Assembly (NCBI GenBank): GCA_023101885.1
Contig: JALPQD010000125.1
Span: 831,501 to 895,500, forward strand
DNA: 64,000 nt
DNA from: Typhlomys cinereus
Taxonomy: Eukaryota; Chordata; Mammalia; Rodentia; Platacanthomyidae
Direction of reading: 5' to 3'
Shown here piece after piece: positions 10,331 through 21,499 of the stretch. The position numbers and the translations under genes are program-made. Under the pieces are notes generated by a model that ran no database searches, was not told the origin of the DNA, and saw only the letters and a program-made list of their open reading frames with translations. Within the stretch, counting starts at the first letter, position 1; each line of letters begins with the position of its first letter.

Positions 10331-12285
10331 GAAGAGAGAGGGAAATAGAATTAATGGAGGAAGTATATGTTAGGGTCCAGCAAGGAAATGGTACTTATCC
10401 TAATATCACACAAGAAATAGAATGTGGGGGAAGCCAAACAATGGTGAGACACCCTAGGAATGGATGGGGAACAGTGGAAGCTTCTATTTTTTGTGAGACT
10501 GGAGTAGGGGGTTATGGGGACAGGAAAAACTTGGTGTCATCAGAACCCATACCTTGGGACCATGTGCAAGAGCCACAATGGAGGACTCAGAGAGAAGTCA
10601 GGAGTGAGGAGGCATGGCTGGGCAGGTGAGGGGTTAGAGTGCTTGAAGAGGTATAGGCACTGCTGGGAAATGAAGTTCTACACACTTGTCTCTAACATCA
10701 AATCAGAGGAAGCACAGAGTTAGATGCCTCCGACTCTCTGATCTTCAACCAATTTTTGCTTAATTCATGTGTTTTTCTGCTTAGAGAAAACTTATTAAAA
10801 TATATTGTGGATCATGGGTCTGAGGATCAACAGCTATACCTAACATCTAACTCTCACATTTTCTCCAAAGGACACATCCCAGCTTATATCCTTAGGGACC
10901 TAGTCCACATCCTTAGGAACACTAGGCATGTTTGAGAGCTGTTTTTTTTTTTGTTGTTTTGTTTTGGTTCAATAATTATTTGGTTTTTTGTTTTGAGTTC
11001 AATGATTATTTAATTAAAAAATTACCAATTATTGCCAGTTATATAATTCTGGTTAGACAGGAGAAATATATAACAGCATTAGCTTATATACAAATACATG
11101 AAAATTAGAAGAAAAGAATATGCAGGCTGCATGATAATTCAGAATTCACATTTACAATGTGGGACTTTGTAAATATAGAAGCTTATCAGATAAAGCCTGC
11201 TCCTGCTTCTACCACCATCCAGCTATATGGCCCCAACACATTAATCTATTTTCCTAATTTTTAATTACCTGCTACCTGACTCTTACCTAAAAGTGTAAAA
11301 TGACTACATGCAAAGGTTATTTTGAAAAATACTATGCATTGAGAGCTGTTTTTAAGCAATGGAGTCAACAATGATAATCAACAATGACATGAAGAGATTG
11401 TGACACAGTACACCACCCAAAAGATGCTTGCTTGTAAGATGAAAGCCGATGCAAGAAGGCAAAGTGTTGCTGCACCCCACCTCTTCCGGAACAGGGTCAC
11501 TGGGCAACTCAGACCTTCCTCTGCCTTGCGCATATCTGTGAAGGAGCACAAAAGCACAAGTGCTGACTTTCAAGGCTACAAATACATTTTTATGAGTAGA
11601 CATATTTTCAAATATAGAATTTGCACATAATGAGGATAGACTACTTGCTAGGATAGAGCCATGCAAAATAGCACCTTATAATTCCTGTCTCCCACATCAC
11701 AGTTTTCCAGCACCCTCAGAGTGCTCTTGATTGAATAGGATGTCTGAGGCACAGAATTGGAAGGAGAAGAATGGGGAACATACCTAGTTATAAAGAGTTG
11801 GTCCACGACACGAGAGGTTTAAAGTCCTTAGACTTGGGGCTTTATGGAGAAGGCATTGAGGGACTCCTGCAGGTGTTGCCGAGCAAAAGATGGTAACAGG
11901 GTGCCTTTTTTTTCATTTCCATGGCACTAGCACTGCTTGATTTACATGAAACAGAAACTCTAGCAGAAAGATGTATTGAAAACTCCAAGAAGACTTTAGA
12001 GAAGATGCATGTGTCTTATGACAGCCATTTCTTTGTAGCTGTTGGTGACAGGACTACCTAGAGGGAGGTGCCGGATCTGGGGGGCTGAGCTGTCTCTCCT
12101 TGTAATTTATAGTTAATATCACCCGGAGAGCAGCAAGTGCCACCACAGCTGCCTAGTTGCTTGGAGCTTGGACAGGGAAACAACAACAACAAAGCAAAAC
12201 AAAAACAAAACCTTGTTGTGGCAGAAGGGTGGTGAACAGAAAGCAAATCAACCCCAGATCTTTTTAGCATGGGGCTGGTAGCTTA
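10331..12285. other. Mostly unique sequence
   Basis: No family recognised. A T-rich run with (GTTTT) units (about 10941-10970) and an A-rich run (about 12178-12212) are simple sequence. A short sequence at about 10660-10685 resembles a degenerate ZNF143-type site. Open frames (10354-10629, 11352-11666, 12058-12270) have no recognisable domain. Confidence 0.35.
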
Positions 12286-12289
12286 CTCG

Positions 12290-12645
12290 AGTAAGTGATT
12301 TATGACACAGTGTTTTTATTTGATTTGGCATTACAGGGATAAATTATTGAGTGTTAATTGTATGTTGATAAGCTGTTCCTGCTGAAATTTATTCCTTCCT
12401 CAGCTTGTGTTAATTGGGGCGTATTGGAACAGAAGGGAATTGCCCACTTAGTGCCTGGTTTGGTTTAGGCTGTTGATGAAAGGCACAGTTGTAATTGTCT
12501 TCGCTCTTATTCTGTTAAGAGAATCAGCAGCTACTGTACCATTCTCTCCTGGCCATTAAGGTGCATTTCTGTTTTTCATAAATGAATGTTAAAAATGCGT
12601 CACTCCTATTTAGCTGTTCAAGTTTACTCAAGTCGCAGCAGAAGG
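12290..12645. promoter_or_regulatory. Candidate conserved non-coding element
   Basis: A repeat-free, AT-rich block with several homeodomain-like cores (GTGTTAATTG at about 12350, GTGTTAATTGG at about 12407, CCATTAAGG at about 12553). Its base composition is unlike the surrounding decayed repeats. It has no coding potential. The call is inference from appearance only. Confidence 0.3.
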
Positions 12646-13119
12646 TGGGGTCAGAGGTGAGTTGGCAGAAGGCTGGGGAAATTTAAATGTGAGTTTTACC
12701 ATTTGAAATTTAAATCCTCTGTGGATAAAGCCATCATGGGGGAGGGAGAGGATGGATATTTCCTTGGTGAGTGGCTTTACTTCTGACTCATATTTCTCTC
12801 TGGTATGAGAGGGAGTGATGGGCAATGGAGTGTGAGGGGCTGCAGTGAGAATCTTTATGTACCCACGTACAGATGTGGGTGCAGATACAGAGACAGAGGC
12901 TGAGACTGCCAGAGAGTGAGGATCTTGTCTCTCAAGGGTCTCTAGAGCAAGTAGTTGGGTATCCCTAATCTGAGGGTCCCCAATCCAAAATGCTCCAAGA
13001 TCCAAAAGTTTTTGAATGCTGATATGATGTTGCCACTGAAAAATTCTATTCCATGCACAAAAATATGTAAAACTGCCTTTGGGACATCTTTCTCTGTCTC
13101 TCTATATATGTACACATAT

Positions 13120-13175
13120 ACAGAGAGAAGGAGAGAGAGAGAGAGAGAGAGAGAAAGTAAAAGAGAGAGAAAAGA
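13120..13175. repeat. (GA)n microsatellite
   Basis: An imperfect run of GA dinucleotides interrupted by AAA and AAGTAAAAG units, inside the DNA-transposon remnant. Confidence 0.9.
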
Positions 13176-13186
13176 AGTGAGATTAT

Positions 13187-13224
13187 ATATATGAATCATA
13201 TATGTATGATTCATATATATATGA
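13187..13224. repeat. Near-perfect AT-rich palindrome
   Basis: ATATATATGAATCATA is followed by a few bases and then its reverse complement TATGATTCATATATAT. A hairpin or cruciform with a stem of about 16 bp is possible. Confidence 0.85.
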
Positions 13225-13364
13225 ATATTCCAATATCTAAAAAATTAAAAATCAGAAACACTTCGGGTTTCAAGCATTTTGGATTAAGGTTGTTTAATCT
13301 GTGTTCTAACTCCAAGAAAGCCAAGCAAACTCAAATTCAAGAATCAATACCGACAGGAGACCCA

Positions 13365-13605
13365 GTGTGTGGTATACATACCTGTAAATCTCAGCTCTCC
13401 TGGTAGGCAGGAAGATCACATGCTTAAGACCAGTTTGGGTAACATAGCAAGTGAGAGGTCAGCTTCTACAATTTAACAAGACACAGTCTCAAAATTAAAA
13501 CTGAAAATACAAAGGAGTCAAGGGTGTAGCTCAAAGAATCAGAGAGTATGACTAACATATACTGTAGGTTCAATCCCCAATCCTGGTCACAAAGAATATA
13601 TTTTT
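13365..13605 (+). repeat. B1 followed by an ID-like unit (B1-dID-type dimer)
   Basis: The left half has a B1 order: 'gtggtatacatacctgtaaa', 'tctcagctctcctggtaggc', 'aagaccagtttgggtaac', 'acagtctcaaaatt'. The right half has an ID/tRNA-Ala-like order: 'caagggtgtagctcaaag', then 'gtaggttcaatccccaa'. This two-part layout fits B1-dID SINEs of rodents. It is well diverged. Confidence 0.55.
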
Positions 13606-14577
13606 TTTAAAGGACGCAAAATAGGCAGCAAGAGTCCAGGTAGGCTAGTCTTGTGGAGATTAAAGGAAGTCAGCAAGAAGAGAGGAAATGGTAGCATTTC
13701 AAAGAGGTGCACCAGACCAGGAGGGGAGAAGGAAGGGCGGGAGTGGGGAGCAGGGTGGCCGCAGGAAGGGCAGGAGGAGGGGCTTGTAAAGAGCACCGCC
13801 AGCCACAGAGACTCGCTCACTGCCTGGGTTTATGAATTCGGTTGGGTTTGCAGGTGTGTGCTTGGCAGGTGGGCCCTGCAGGTGACCAGGTCTCCCAGTC
13901 CTGGGAGAGATGGTGGTTGTTACTCCCTATGCATCTTCCTGGGACTCAGACGACCTTACCCTGCTCTACGTGACCTTCTCTCCCTCCCCCTCCCCCATCC
14001 CGTGACTCTCCCTGCTTTCTTAGCTGACATGGGCACTGCCTTTCTTCCGACTATCTCCCTCAAGTAAAATAGAAATGATTTCCTTTTCTGCCATGGTTCA
14101 TGAGGCTGTCCTGGTTAAAGAGGAAAGAACTTTTTGTTGGCCTTGGTAGAGAGAGCAGAATTGAAGACTGCCAACATATGTGTAGGTTTCAATCCAAGCC
14201 AAAGACACCACATTCTATAAACACTGAAAGGAGTTTGCATCTTTGAAATTTTGCTCATGAAAGAGTTCTAAAGCCATGGATTGGGGCAGAAGCATGCCGA
14301 AATGTCTCACTTATGAAGTCTTTTTGGCTATAGCTGGTTGAGTCCAGAAGGGGTCATAGTTACCAGGAATATACTGCCTAAAGGGAGGAAAGTCCGCTGA
14401 GTACAGGTAGCCCTAGTCTCCTGGTTGAAGCATGGATTGCTCCTTTGCAGGTGTGTAGCACCTTGACTGTAGTCAGTGTGAATGCAGGACACACCACCTG
14501 TCATTCCATTTCTGTGGCTATTATCCTGTCAGCCCACAGAGTGTGTTGAGTGCGTCATTTGTCATTCTGCATTCCTT

Positions 14578-14580
<3 letters not shown>
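13606..14580. other. Unique sequence, purine-rich then ordinary
   Basis: A G/A-rich interval (about 13660-13800) generates long artefactual open frames on both strands. No domain, splice context or repeat family recognised. Confidence 0.4.
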
Positions 14581-14581
<1 letters not shown>

Positions 14582-14639
<58 letters not shown>

Positions 14640-14641
14640 TC
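14582..14641. repeat. (TC)n microsatellite, about 60 bp
   Basis: A nearly pure CT run. It produces the poly-Leu-Ser open frames at 14482-14691 and 14550-14765, which are not genes. Confidence 0.97.
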
Positions 14642-16590
14642 GGCTGTCACTTTTGTTGAACCGTGGAACCAGGAGGGAGGTGATCTTGTAAGTACCCTCA
14701 AGAATGGACTTCCTGCTCCTCATTTATCCTGCATTCTTTCCTCAATCTCAGTGGTGACTAGATAGGATCAAACTATGTCTGCTCTAACGTTATGCTACCC
14801 TGGGACCCTCATATTCAGAATCAAAGGTCAGACCACATTCCCAACAGCATGAAAGTTTCCTTAGCTGGAGAAGAGTCCCTAATTACAACAGGGCGGGGGT
14901 GCAGAGTCAGATGATTCTGTCTGTGAGTGAGTTCCTTTTGACTACTGTCGTCAGGGTCTACATAGCCACTCTGAGAGCAAGAGGCAGCCCAACCCCCATT
15001 CCCGAGCTGCTTGTGGGCCCCATCTCTGGCCTCTGTCTGTGTAGATGGAATACAGAGACAGAGTGGCAGGCTGGAGCAGCAGCTGCCGCTACTTCCCTCT
15101 GGGCCACTGTAATGTCTCCCAGGGGACCAGCCCAAGCATGGATGAGCCGCAGAAAATTAGCGAGCAATTCTGACTTGCTTAATTTTCCTCTCCTAAGAAC
15201 TTGAGCGACCATGTCCTCTTAATCATCTTTTGAGAGGGAAGACAAGAGAAAAGAAAGACATCCATGAAAACACAGAGCAATTAATCTGTTCATTCATGTT
15301 CACCGGATGACTCTGAGTACATTCATTCCTTTATTCCATGTACGATTGTTGAGTACACAGAGCCTTCGTGGAACACTGGAATACCAACTGAATTAGGGAC
15401 ATAGCTCACCGCCTTGAGAATGCTTCAAGCCACCTGGGAGTGAGAGAGGCACAACTTGGTGAGCATTTACTGAGAGCCAGGCAGGACAAAACTTGATTCA
15501 CGTCTTTGCACTCCCAGATAAGGGTGTGACAAGACCACTCCTGTGGTGCACTTGGTTTCACTTCTGTCATCATCGCCTCCCCACCCATGTGTGCTTACTG
15601 AATGCCCACATGCACACGAAGCCACTGGTATTGGATAGGCTCAGAACATACCCGAGCCCTAAGGCCTCTTTTCACCTAACTTTCCATCCTTGTTCATGTC
15701 GGTACCCAGAAGTCAGTGCCTCCTTATCCACTTCGTATGGGAGTAGCAGGGAGAAGCCGATGTTTGCTGAGAAATGAGCAGGTCCAGGTACTTTGATGTG
15801 AGCTATTCATGTTCCTCACAGGGCAGTGAGGTAGCTCATGTTTCCTGAATGTGGCCACTAAGGCTCAGGGAGACCAGTTGCGGCAAGATAAATACAGCAA
15901 ACACTCTGTTTCCAAAGCTGGTGACTTAGGAACTAAAGGGACAATGGATGGCTTCTAGAAAACCATAGAATGATCTATGATAAAACTGGTTGATTTAAGT
16001 TACTCATTTGGTAGGTGAACAAATTAATACTATTGAAATTGAGATGCTACGGTAAAGGGCATTGCAGTGGGAGTTTTGTATTCAAGTTTTGATGTCACTC
16101 CGTCTTTCTGGGTCAATTTGTCTGCTCTGAGCCTTTCTTTACCATCTGAAGTCTTAAGAATGTGTGTATTCTGTCAGACCATCAAGGTGAAGCAGTGTGA
16201 TATCTGTGCACTATGTTGCTGTTCTTGTAGGAGCATATGTGCTCCTTCAATCTGACTTCTCTAGCATGTGCTTGCTTCCTGATGAACTGCTTTGGAACCA
16301 GGCCTATTGACCATTTGCTCAGCCCAAGACCATCATATTATCTAGCTGAGATTACATGGATACCCAAATACTTTGTTTCATGGCCAGGTACACAAAAGCT
16401 AGGACAGTCACACTTGATAGAGTGTCTCTCCTCCAAGAATACCTCATGACCTAAGAGTGCATCATTAATCCTTTTAAAATTGCTTCGACTTCAATATTTC
16501 AGGGTTCCTGGAAGATTCATGTGGCAGAGATTGATTGGCTCTTACGCTTTCTCCTCATTTGATCTACCTTGCTAGCATGCAGTTATGTGA
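14642..16590. other. Unique-looking sequence
   Basis: No repeat or RNA recognised. Open frames on both strands of 14821-15212 overlap each other and have no domain motif. A block at 15290-15370 has direct CATTCAT/CATTCATTCC repeats. Confidence 0.4.
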
Positions 16591-16594
16591 CTGA

Positions 16595-16835
16595 GTCATG
16601 GCTGATGGAATGTGGCTGAAAGCCTAGCCTTTCAGCACGTCCTACAGATTTTTTGTCCTTTTCCTTAATCTCCTCGTCAGATAGAGGATCCAGTGAAAAA
16701 CACCGTGGATGGGGAGCCACTATATGGAAGGAACCTGGGTCTCTGAATGACTGTACCACTCCAAAGCCTGCACCTGATTATGAATAAGACTTAAACTCTT
16801 ACTGTATCAAGCTATTAAGATTTGAGGCTAATTTA
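16595..16835 (+). repeat. MLT1-type (ERVL-MaLR) LTR fragment
   Basis: The order 'ggagccactatatggaagga', 'acctgggtctctgaatgact', 'ataagacttaaactcttact' and 'caagctattaagatttgagg' matches the U3-R-U5 end of MLT1 LTRs (ggaaggaacctgggtccctgaa, then aagccactgagattt). It is diverged and lacks definable ends. Confidence 0.65.
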
Positions 16836-16985
16836 AAATAAAAAAAACTCAAGAAGTTTGCTTTTGACTTACAGTGAGATATTTCAAACCATCATTAATA
16901 TAATATCTAAACGATCCTATAAAAATCAAATATCTTTGAGGGGTAGCATATTTCTTTACATTTGAATGAATTAATTTGTAAGCTT

Positions 16986-17188
16986 AGCCTTCCAGATCAA
17001 AGCAGGGTGTGAAGGCTGCATTGCACTGTTTCCACTGCAAATACAACTGGGTCCAGGGAGGGCTGCTGACCTGGTACAGTGACTCTTAAGTATCAGTGTC
17101 ATTTACAGATCAATACATTGGGAAATGCGCATTCTCCCAGATCTATCAGATCAGAAACTCTAGGCGAAGGGCCCAGCAATCTGTTCAT
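16986..17188. repeat. Local duplication, copy 1 (partner at 18412-18601)
   Basis: Bases 17012-17164 are identical to 18425-18577 over 153 bp as far as I can read. Similarity continues, with a few mismatches, on both sides. Copy 1 carries 12 extra bases after CCAGATCAAA. The right part ('gaaatgcgcattctccc', 'agatcagaaactctagg', 'gggcccagcaatctgt') resembles an ancient MER5-like hAT element. Confidence 0.9.
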
Positions 17189-17454
17189 GCAAGCCCTACA
17201 GTGCTCACAAGCATCATTTGAGAGGGACTTGCAGAGAGGGACAGCTGGATCCTGGAGCTCACATCTGGGAAGAACAGAACAGGAAATGTTGTTAGCACTG
17301 CTCCAAGAAGCCTGTGGGTACAAGGTGAGGGACAAGGACAAGGAGATAATTTTCTGCAGTTTTCCTCTAAATGATCTCACTGTCTTTGGCATCAAATTTG
17401 AGAGTTTGTTTTGTTATTCTGTAGAAGATTGAGGACTACATCAGAATCCTTATG

Positions 17455-17790
17455 CAATGTATTACCTTTCTGGAGCTGCCACAATCAGGTATCTCAGCAA
17501 TTTATTTTCTCAGAGTGGTAGAGTCAGGGCGTCCAAGATGTCAGCAAGTTCTCAGATGTCATGCTCTGTGACTAGCAGATATTCATTCACCTTCTTGCCT
17601 GCTCATTGTTCGTGGTTCTGTGTGCTTATGCCCTTGTTGTCTCTCCTTATAAGAGGATCACCACTTAGCTTGGGGTAGGACCAACCCAATAACATCTTCC
17701 CTACTTAATTTCTCCTTTAAAGATCCTATCTCCAAATACAGTCAGTTTCCAAACTGAGAGATTTGACCGCTTTAACATTTGAATTTCTGA
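17455..17790 (-). repeat. MLT1-type LTR, antisense
   Basis: In order: 'tctggagctgccacaatcag', 'ctcagagtggtagagtcagg', 'gtctctccttataagaggat', 'ctcctttaaagatcctatct', 'ccaaatacagtcagtttcca'. This is the complement pattern of MLT1 LTRs (tgctgccataacaaa, then tctcttataaggacac, then aggtcacattc). An ancient copy. Confidence 0.6.
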
Positions 17791-17799
17791 AGGCTATTG

Positions 17800-18172
17800 T
17801 GTTAACCAGATTTCTTTTACCGTAACTAACTCCTGAAACAACATAAAAAAGTGAAAGGGTTTATTTCAACTCATAATTTTAAGGGTTCTAGCCTATTACA
17901 CACTGACCCCATTTCTTTGGGCAAAATAGCAGCACATGGCTTGGGGTACATGGCACTCAGCTCATGGCTTGGAAGCCAAAAAAAAAAAAAAAAAAAAAAA
18001 AAGGAACAGGAAGAGGTTGGAGTTCAACTCTCTCCCACAATGATCTAAAGGCCTCCCACTGTGTCCCACATCTTAGAAGTTCCACTAGCTCCTAATAGCA
18101 CCATTAGTGGATCAAAACACTAATCCACAGGTCTTTGGGGGGGGATACTAGGATTTAAACTATAGCAGATGT
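17800..18172 (-). repeat. MaLR (MT-type) LTR, antisense, with an A24 run
   Basis: The antisense layout is 'actaactcctgaaacaacat', 'gggtttatttcaactcataa', 'cacatggcttggggtacatg', 'ccactagctcctaatagcac' and a terminal 'ggatttaaactatagcag', as in rodent MT/ORR-like LTRs. A pure A run (17980-18002) interrupts it. That run may be a slipped expansion or the tail of a tiny insertion. Confidence 0.6.
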
Positions 18173-18411
18173 AATTCTGTGCACATGATGGCTATGCAAT
18201 CTGAACTATGCTTTGTATATTCTTATTCCTCTTGGAAATCTATCAAATAATACTGGAAACAAAGATAGTGAAGTACTAAATTTACATCTACTTTGGGATA
18301 GAAAACTTACTCCATTTCATTTTGCCATCAAAGTTCCAGTCAAAATAATACTTTAAGTAAAATTTTTGTGGGTGGAAACTTGAATCAGATGAAGAAATGC
18401 AAAATTTGAGA
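18173..18411. other. Unique-looking AT-rich spacer
   Basis: Nothing recognised between the MaLR LTR and duplication copy 2. Confidence 0.4.
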
Positions 18412-18601
18412 GCCTACCAGATCAAAGGCTGCATTGCACTGTTTCCACTGCAAATACAACTGGGTCCAGGGAGGGCTGCTGACCTGGTACAGTGACTCTT
18501 AAGTATCAGTGTCATTTACAGATCAATACATTGGGAAATGCGCATTCTCCCAGATCTATCAGATCAGAAACTCTAGGTGCAGGGCCCACCAATCTGTTCA
18601 T
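18412..18601. repeat. Local duplication, copy 2 (partner at 16986-17188)
   Basis: The 153-bp core (18425-18577) is identical to 17012-17164. Copy 2 lacks the 12 bases present after CCAGATCAAA in copy 1, and both deletion edges carry AAG. It stops at CTGTTCAT, about 8 bases before the inverted L1 begins. Confidence 0.9.
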
Positions 18602-19334
18602 ACTAGGGATGTGGAGCATTTTTAAAAGTATTTGTTAGACAATTCAATTTCGTCCCTGGAAAAGTTTCTTTTGAGTTCTGAGACCCATCTTTTTTTTAAT
18701 TGGGCCATTTATCTCCTTGGTGTTTAGTTTTTTAAGTTCTTGGTGCACTCTGGATAATAGAGCTCTGTCAGATATGTGGTTAGTGAAGATTTTCTCCCAT
18801 TCTGTGGGTTGCCTTTTTGCTTGGTTTACAATCTCTTTATCTGAACAGAAGCTCTTTAATTTCACAAGATCCCATCTGTTGAGTGTTGGTTCTAGTGACT
18901 GTGCCATTGGATGTCTGTTTAGGAAATGTTGGCCTAGCCCAATCAGCTCGAGGGAGCCCTACCCTTTCAACTAGGGTTTTTATAGTCTCTGGCCTAATAT
19001 TAAGGTCCTTGATCCATTTAGAAATAATTTTTTTGCATGGTGACATGTACGGGTCCAGCTTTAATCTTCTGCATGTGGAGATCCAGTTTTGCCAGCACCA
19101 TTTGTTGAAGATACTGTTCTTTTTCCATTGGATTTTTTGGGCTCCTTTGTCAAAGATCAAATGGCTGTAATTGTGTGGGCTTATATCTGGGTTTTCAGCC
19201 CTTATCCATTGATCTACATGTTTATTTTGGAGCTAGTACCAGGCTTTTTTATTACTGTGGATTTGTAGTATATATTAAGGTTTGATGTGGTGATATCTCC
19301 AGCAGTGTTTTTGTTACTCTGGATTGTTTTTTCT

Positions 19335-19560
19335 TTTTTTTTAATTTATTCACTTGTGTGTGCGTGTGTGTGTGTGGGGGGGGGGAACCACCTCCTCCTT
19401 GTTTACTCTACCCCGGATTCACAGGTTCCACCTACCAGGATCAGAAACGCAGGCCGCCCCAGCTTCCGCCCGGCATCTATGTATGGGGTCTAGGATCTGA
19501 ACTCAGGACCTTCTGCCTGTAAGGCAGAGGCTTAACCCCTGAGCCACCTCTCCAGCCCCA
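19335..19560 (-). mobile_element. Young B2-superfamily SINE inside the L1
   Basis: Read on the minus strand it starts GGGGCTGGAGAGGTGGCTCAG (tRNA-like A box), then a B box in GGTCCTGAGTTCAGATCC. The family body follows (GATGCCGGGC, GTTTCTGATCCTGG, GTAGAGTAAACAAGGAGGAG), then a CA-rich tail and an A-rich end. A perfect 14-bp target duplication, GGATTGTTTTTTCT, flanks it (19321-19334 and 19561-19574). Confidence 0.95.
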
Positions 19561-21289
19561 GGATTGTTTTTTCTATCCTGGGCCTTTTGTGCCTCCATAT
19601 GAATTTTGAGATAGTTTGGTCAATTTCTTCAAAGAATTGCTTTAGGATTTCGATTACTATAGTATTGAATCTGTGCATTGCTTTTAGTAGGATGATCATT
19701 GTTATGATGTTGATTAGGCCAATCAAGGAACATGGGAGGTCTTTCCACCCTCTGGTGTCTTCTGTAATTTCTTTCTTTAGGGTTTTAAAGTTTTCATTAT
19801 AAAGGTCTTTCACTTCTTGGTTAGATTTATACCGAAGTATTTCATTTTTTTTAGGGGATATAATAAATGGGATTGTTTCTCTTGGGATTTTTTCACTTTT
19901 TTCATCCTTGGTGTATGGAAAGGTCACTGATTTTTGCATATTTATTTTATAACCTGCCACTCTGCTGAACTTACGTATTAGTTCCAGGAGTTTCCTGGTG
20001 GAATTTTTAGGATCATTCATCAGGTATACAGTCAAATCATCTGCAAATAGAGATATCTTGACTTCTTCCTTTCCAATTTGAATCCCTTTTATTTCCCTCT
20101 CTTGTGTTATGACTCTAACTAAGACTTTGAGTACAATATTGAATAGAAGTGGTGAGAGTGGACAGCCTCATCTAGTTGCTGATCAAAGCACAACCATGTT
20201 CATTGCTGCACTATTTATAATAGCAAAGTCATGGAATCAACCCAAATGCTCAATAGTTGACAAAGAGATAATGAAAATGTGGTACATTTATACAATGGAA
20301 TACTATTCTGCCATCAAAAAAAGATGAATTAATGAAATTTGCTGGGAAATGGATGGAGTTAGAAAAAAACTATATTGACTGAAGTATCCCAGATACAGAA
20401 AGTTAGACACTGTATGTACTCCCTAATAAGTGGATCCTAGTTCCAAACCTACTTAACTACATATTCAAAGGTAAATCTCTGTAATACCTACTGTAATTGA
20501 AAAGGATTATAAACAGGAGGGAAGGGAAAGGAGGGCCTAAAAAAAAAAAAGGAAAGAGGGGATCATGCTTCAGTAGAGAAAATAGGCCATGGTCAAGTAT
20601 TTGCATGTAAGTAGAGAACATTGGGTACAGCTCACTCTCACTTCCCTTCCTGGTTACTTGAAACTGAACAGCTTTGTTCTCACCAATCAGGGAGGATATA
20701 GGGACTGGCAGATAGAAGGGAACCATCCAGCAAATGGGACACTGACACCCCTCCCCCCACTGCTGTGTCCTACTCCTATTCTCCCATCTACATTTGAATC
20801 TCCTCTTATATTAAGATCTTCATTTAAACAGTCTTTTATCTTTAGTTAGGAGATGACCTGTATTGGTATGCAGCCAAGGGCAATGCAGGAAAATCAAAAC
20901 TGAAAACAACAACAGACCATAATTCAGAACACCAAATTTCTCCCCATACTAAAGTTCAGGGAACCTTGCAGAAGAGCAGGCAGCAAGATTGTAAGAGCCT
21001 AAGGATGGGGAGGACCATAGATATGCAAGATACTCCACACAAGTTAGGGCTGCAGCAGCCAGGAGTGGACTTTGCCTGACCTGCACAATGGCTAACATGT
21101 CAATGACCCCTCCAATGTCTAGCATGGATCACAAGAGAGGAAGCTCCAGGCAGTAGGATCCTTAGAAGCAAGGGATTGAACAGTCATAATAGAGTTCCCA
21201 TACTAATGGGGAACCTCAAAGGGGCTCTGGGCTGTGCCACTGAGATCTGAACCCTCACTAGGGTGGAGGACTCAGGGAGGTTTGGCATT

Positions 21290-21440
21290 CACACAAAATC
21301 CCAGGGGATGGGAGGGAGGAAGGGAGAGGCACTAAGAGAAGGGGCAGAAGGGAGGGGGGTGAAAGGAAGGGGGAAAATGGGGAGAGCAAGGGTAGATGAC
21401 TGGGTAGGGGAGGAGAGAGGGAGAGGACTGGGGTACCTAT
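21290..21440 (+). repeat. G-rich tract of the L1 3' UTR
   Basis: Repeated GGGA/GGGG blocks on the plus strand, the equivalent of 44040-44152 in the other L1. It could form G-quadruplexes in RNA. It also explains the Gly/Arg-rich open frame at 21263-21457. Confidence 0.8.
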
Positions 21441-21499
21441 TAAGCATGTATGATTAGGAAAAAATAAAATGTGGGAGAAAAAAGATATAATTAAAAAAT

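Larger units (their letters stand above)
12950..13315 (-). repeat. Ancient DNA-transposon-like repeat (Tigger/pogo-like), with internal GA microsatellite
   Basis: The two ends are imperfect inverted repeats. The left end has 'ttgggtatccctaatctga' and 'ccaaaatgctccaa'. The complement of the right end has 'acaaccttaatccaaaatgc', 'ttgaaacccgaagtgtttct' and 'tagatattggaatatt'. This follows the mammalian repeat whose end reads 'gagtatcccttatctgaaat' then 'gaagtgtttcggatt'. The (GA)n block at 13120-13175 and an AT-rich palindrome (13187-13224) lie in the middle. The family name is from memory and uncertain. Confidence 0.5.
18609..21495 (+). mobile_element. 5'-truncated and 5'-inverted L1, with internal deletion and a SINE insertion
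   Basis: Bases 18609-20182 are antisense L1 ORF2. Minus-strand translation shows FNKWCWQNW, SKWIKDLNI, LVKLKSFCS, PTEWEKIFTNH and, further upstream, FSRVAGYKIN and SKFIWRHKRPR, all typical of the ORF2 reverse transcriptase/C-terminal region. At about 20183 the orientation flips. 20184-20400 is sense ORF2 C-terminus ([28 protein letters not shown]), followed by the 3' UTR with a G/A-rich tract (21290-21440) and an A-rich end (about 21460-21495). Roughly 300 bp of L1 is missing at the flip, judged from the copy at 41812. The reading frames carry many stops. No target duplication was found. It holds a younger SINE at 19335-19560. Confidence 0.88.

Noticed and set aside
11352..11666. 104-codon minus-strand frame and its plus-strand partner
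   Set aside because: Overlapping frames on both strands without motif or codon pattern, in AT-rich intergenic DNA.
14482..14765. Leu/Ser-repeat proteins
   Set aside because: Direct translation of a (TC)n microsatellite.
18837..19160. Reverse-transcriptase-like gene on the minus strand
   Set aside because: It is part of the inverted L1 ORF2, broken by stops. Not a separate gene.
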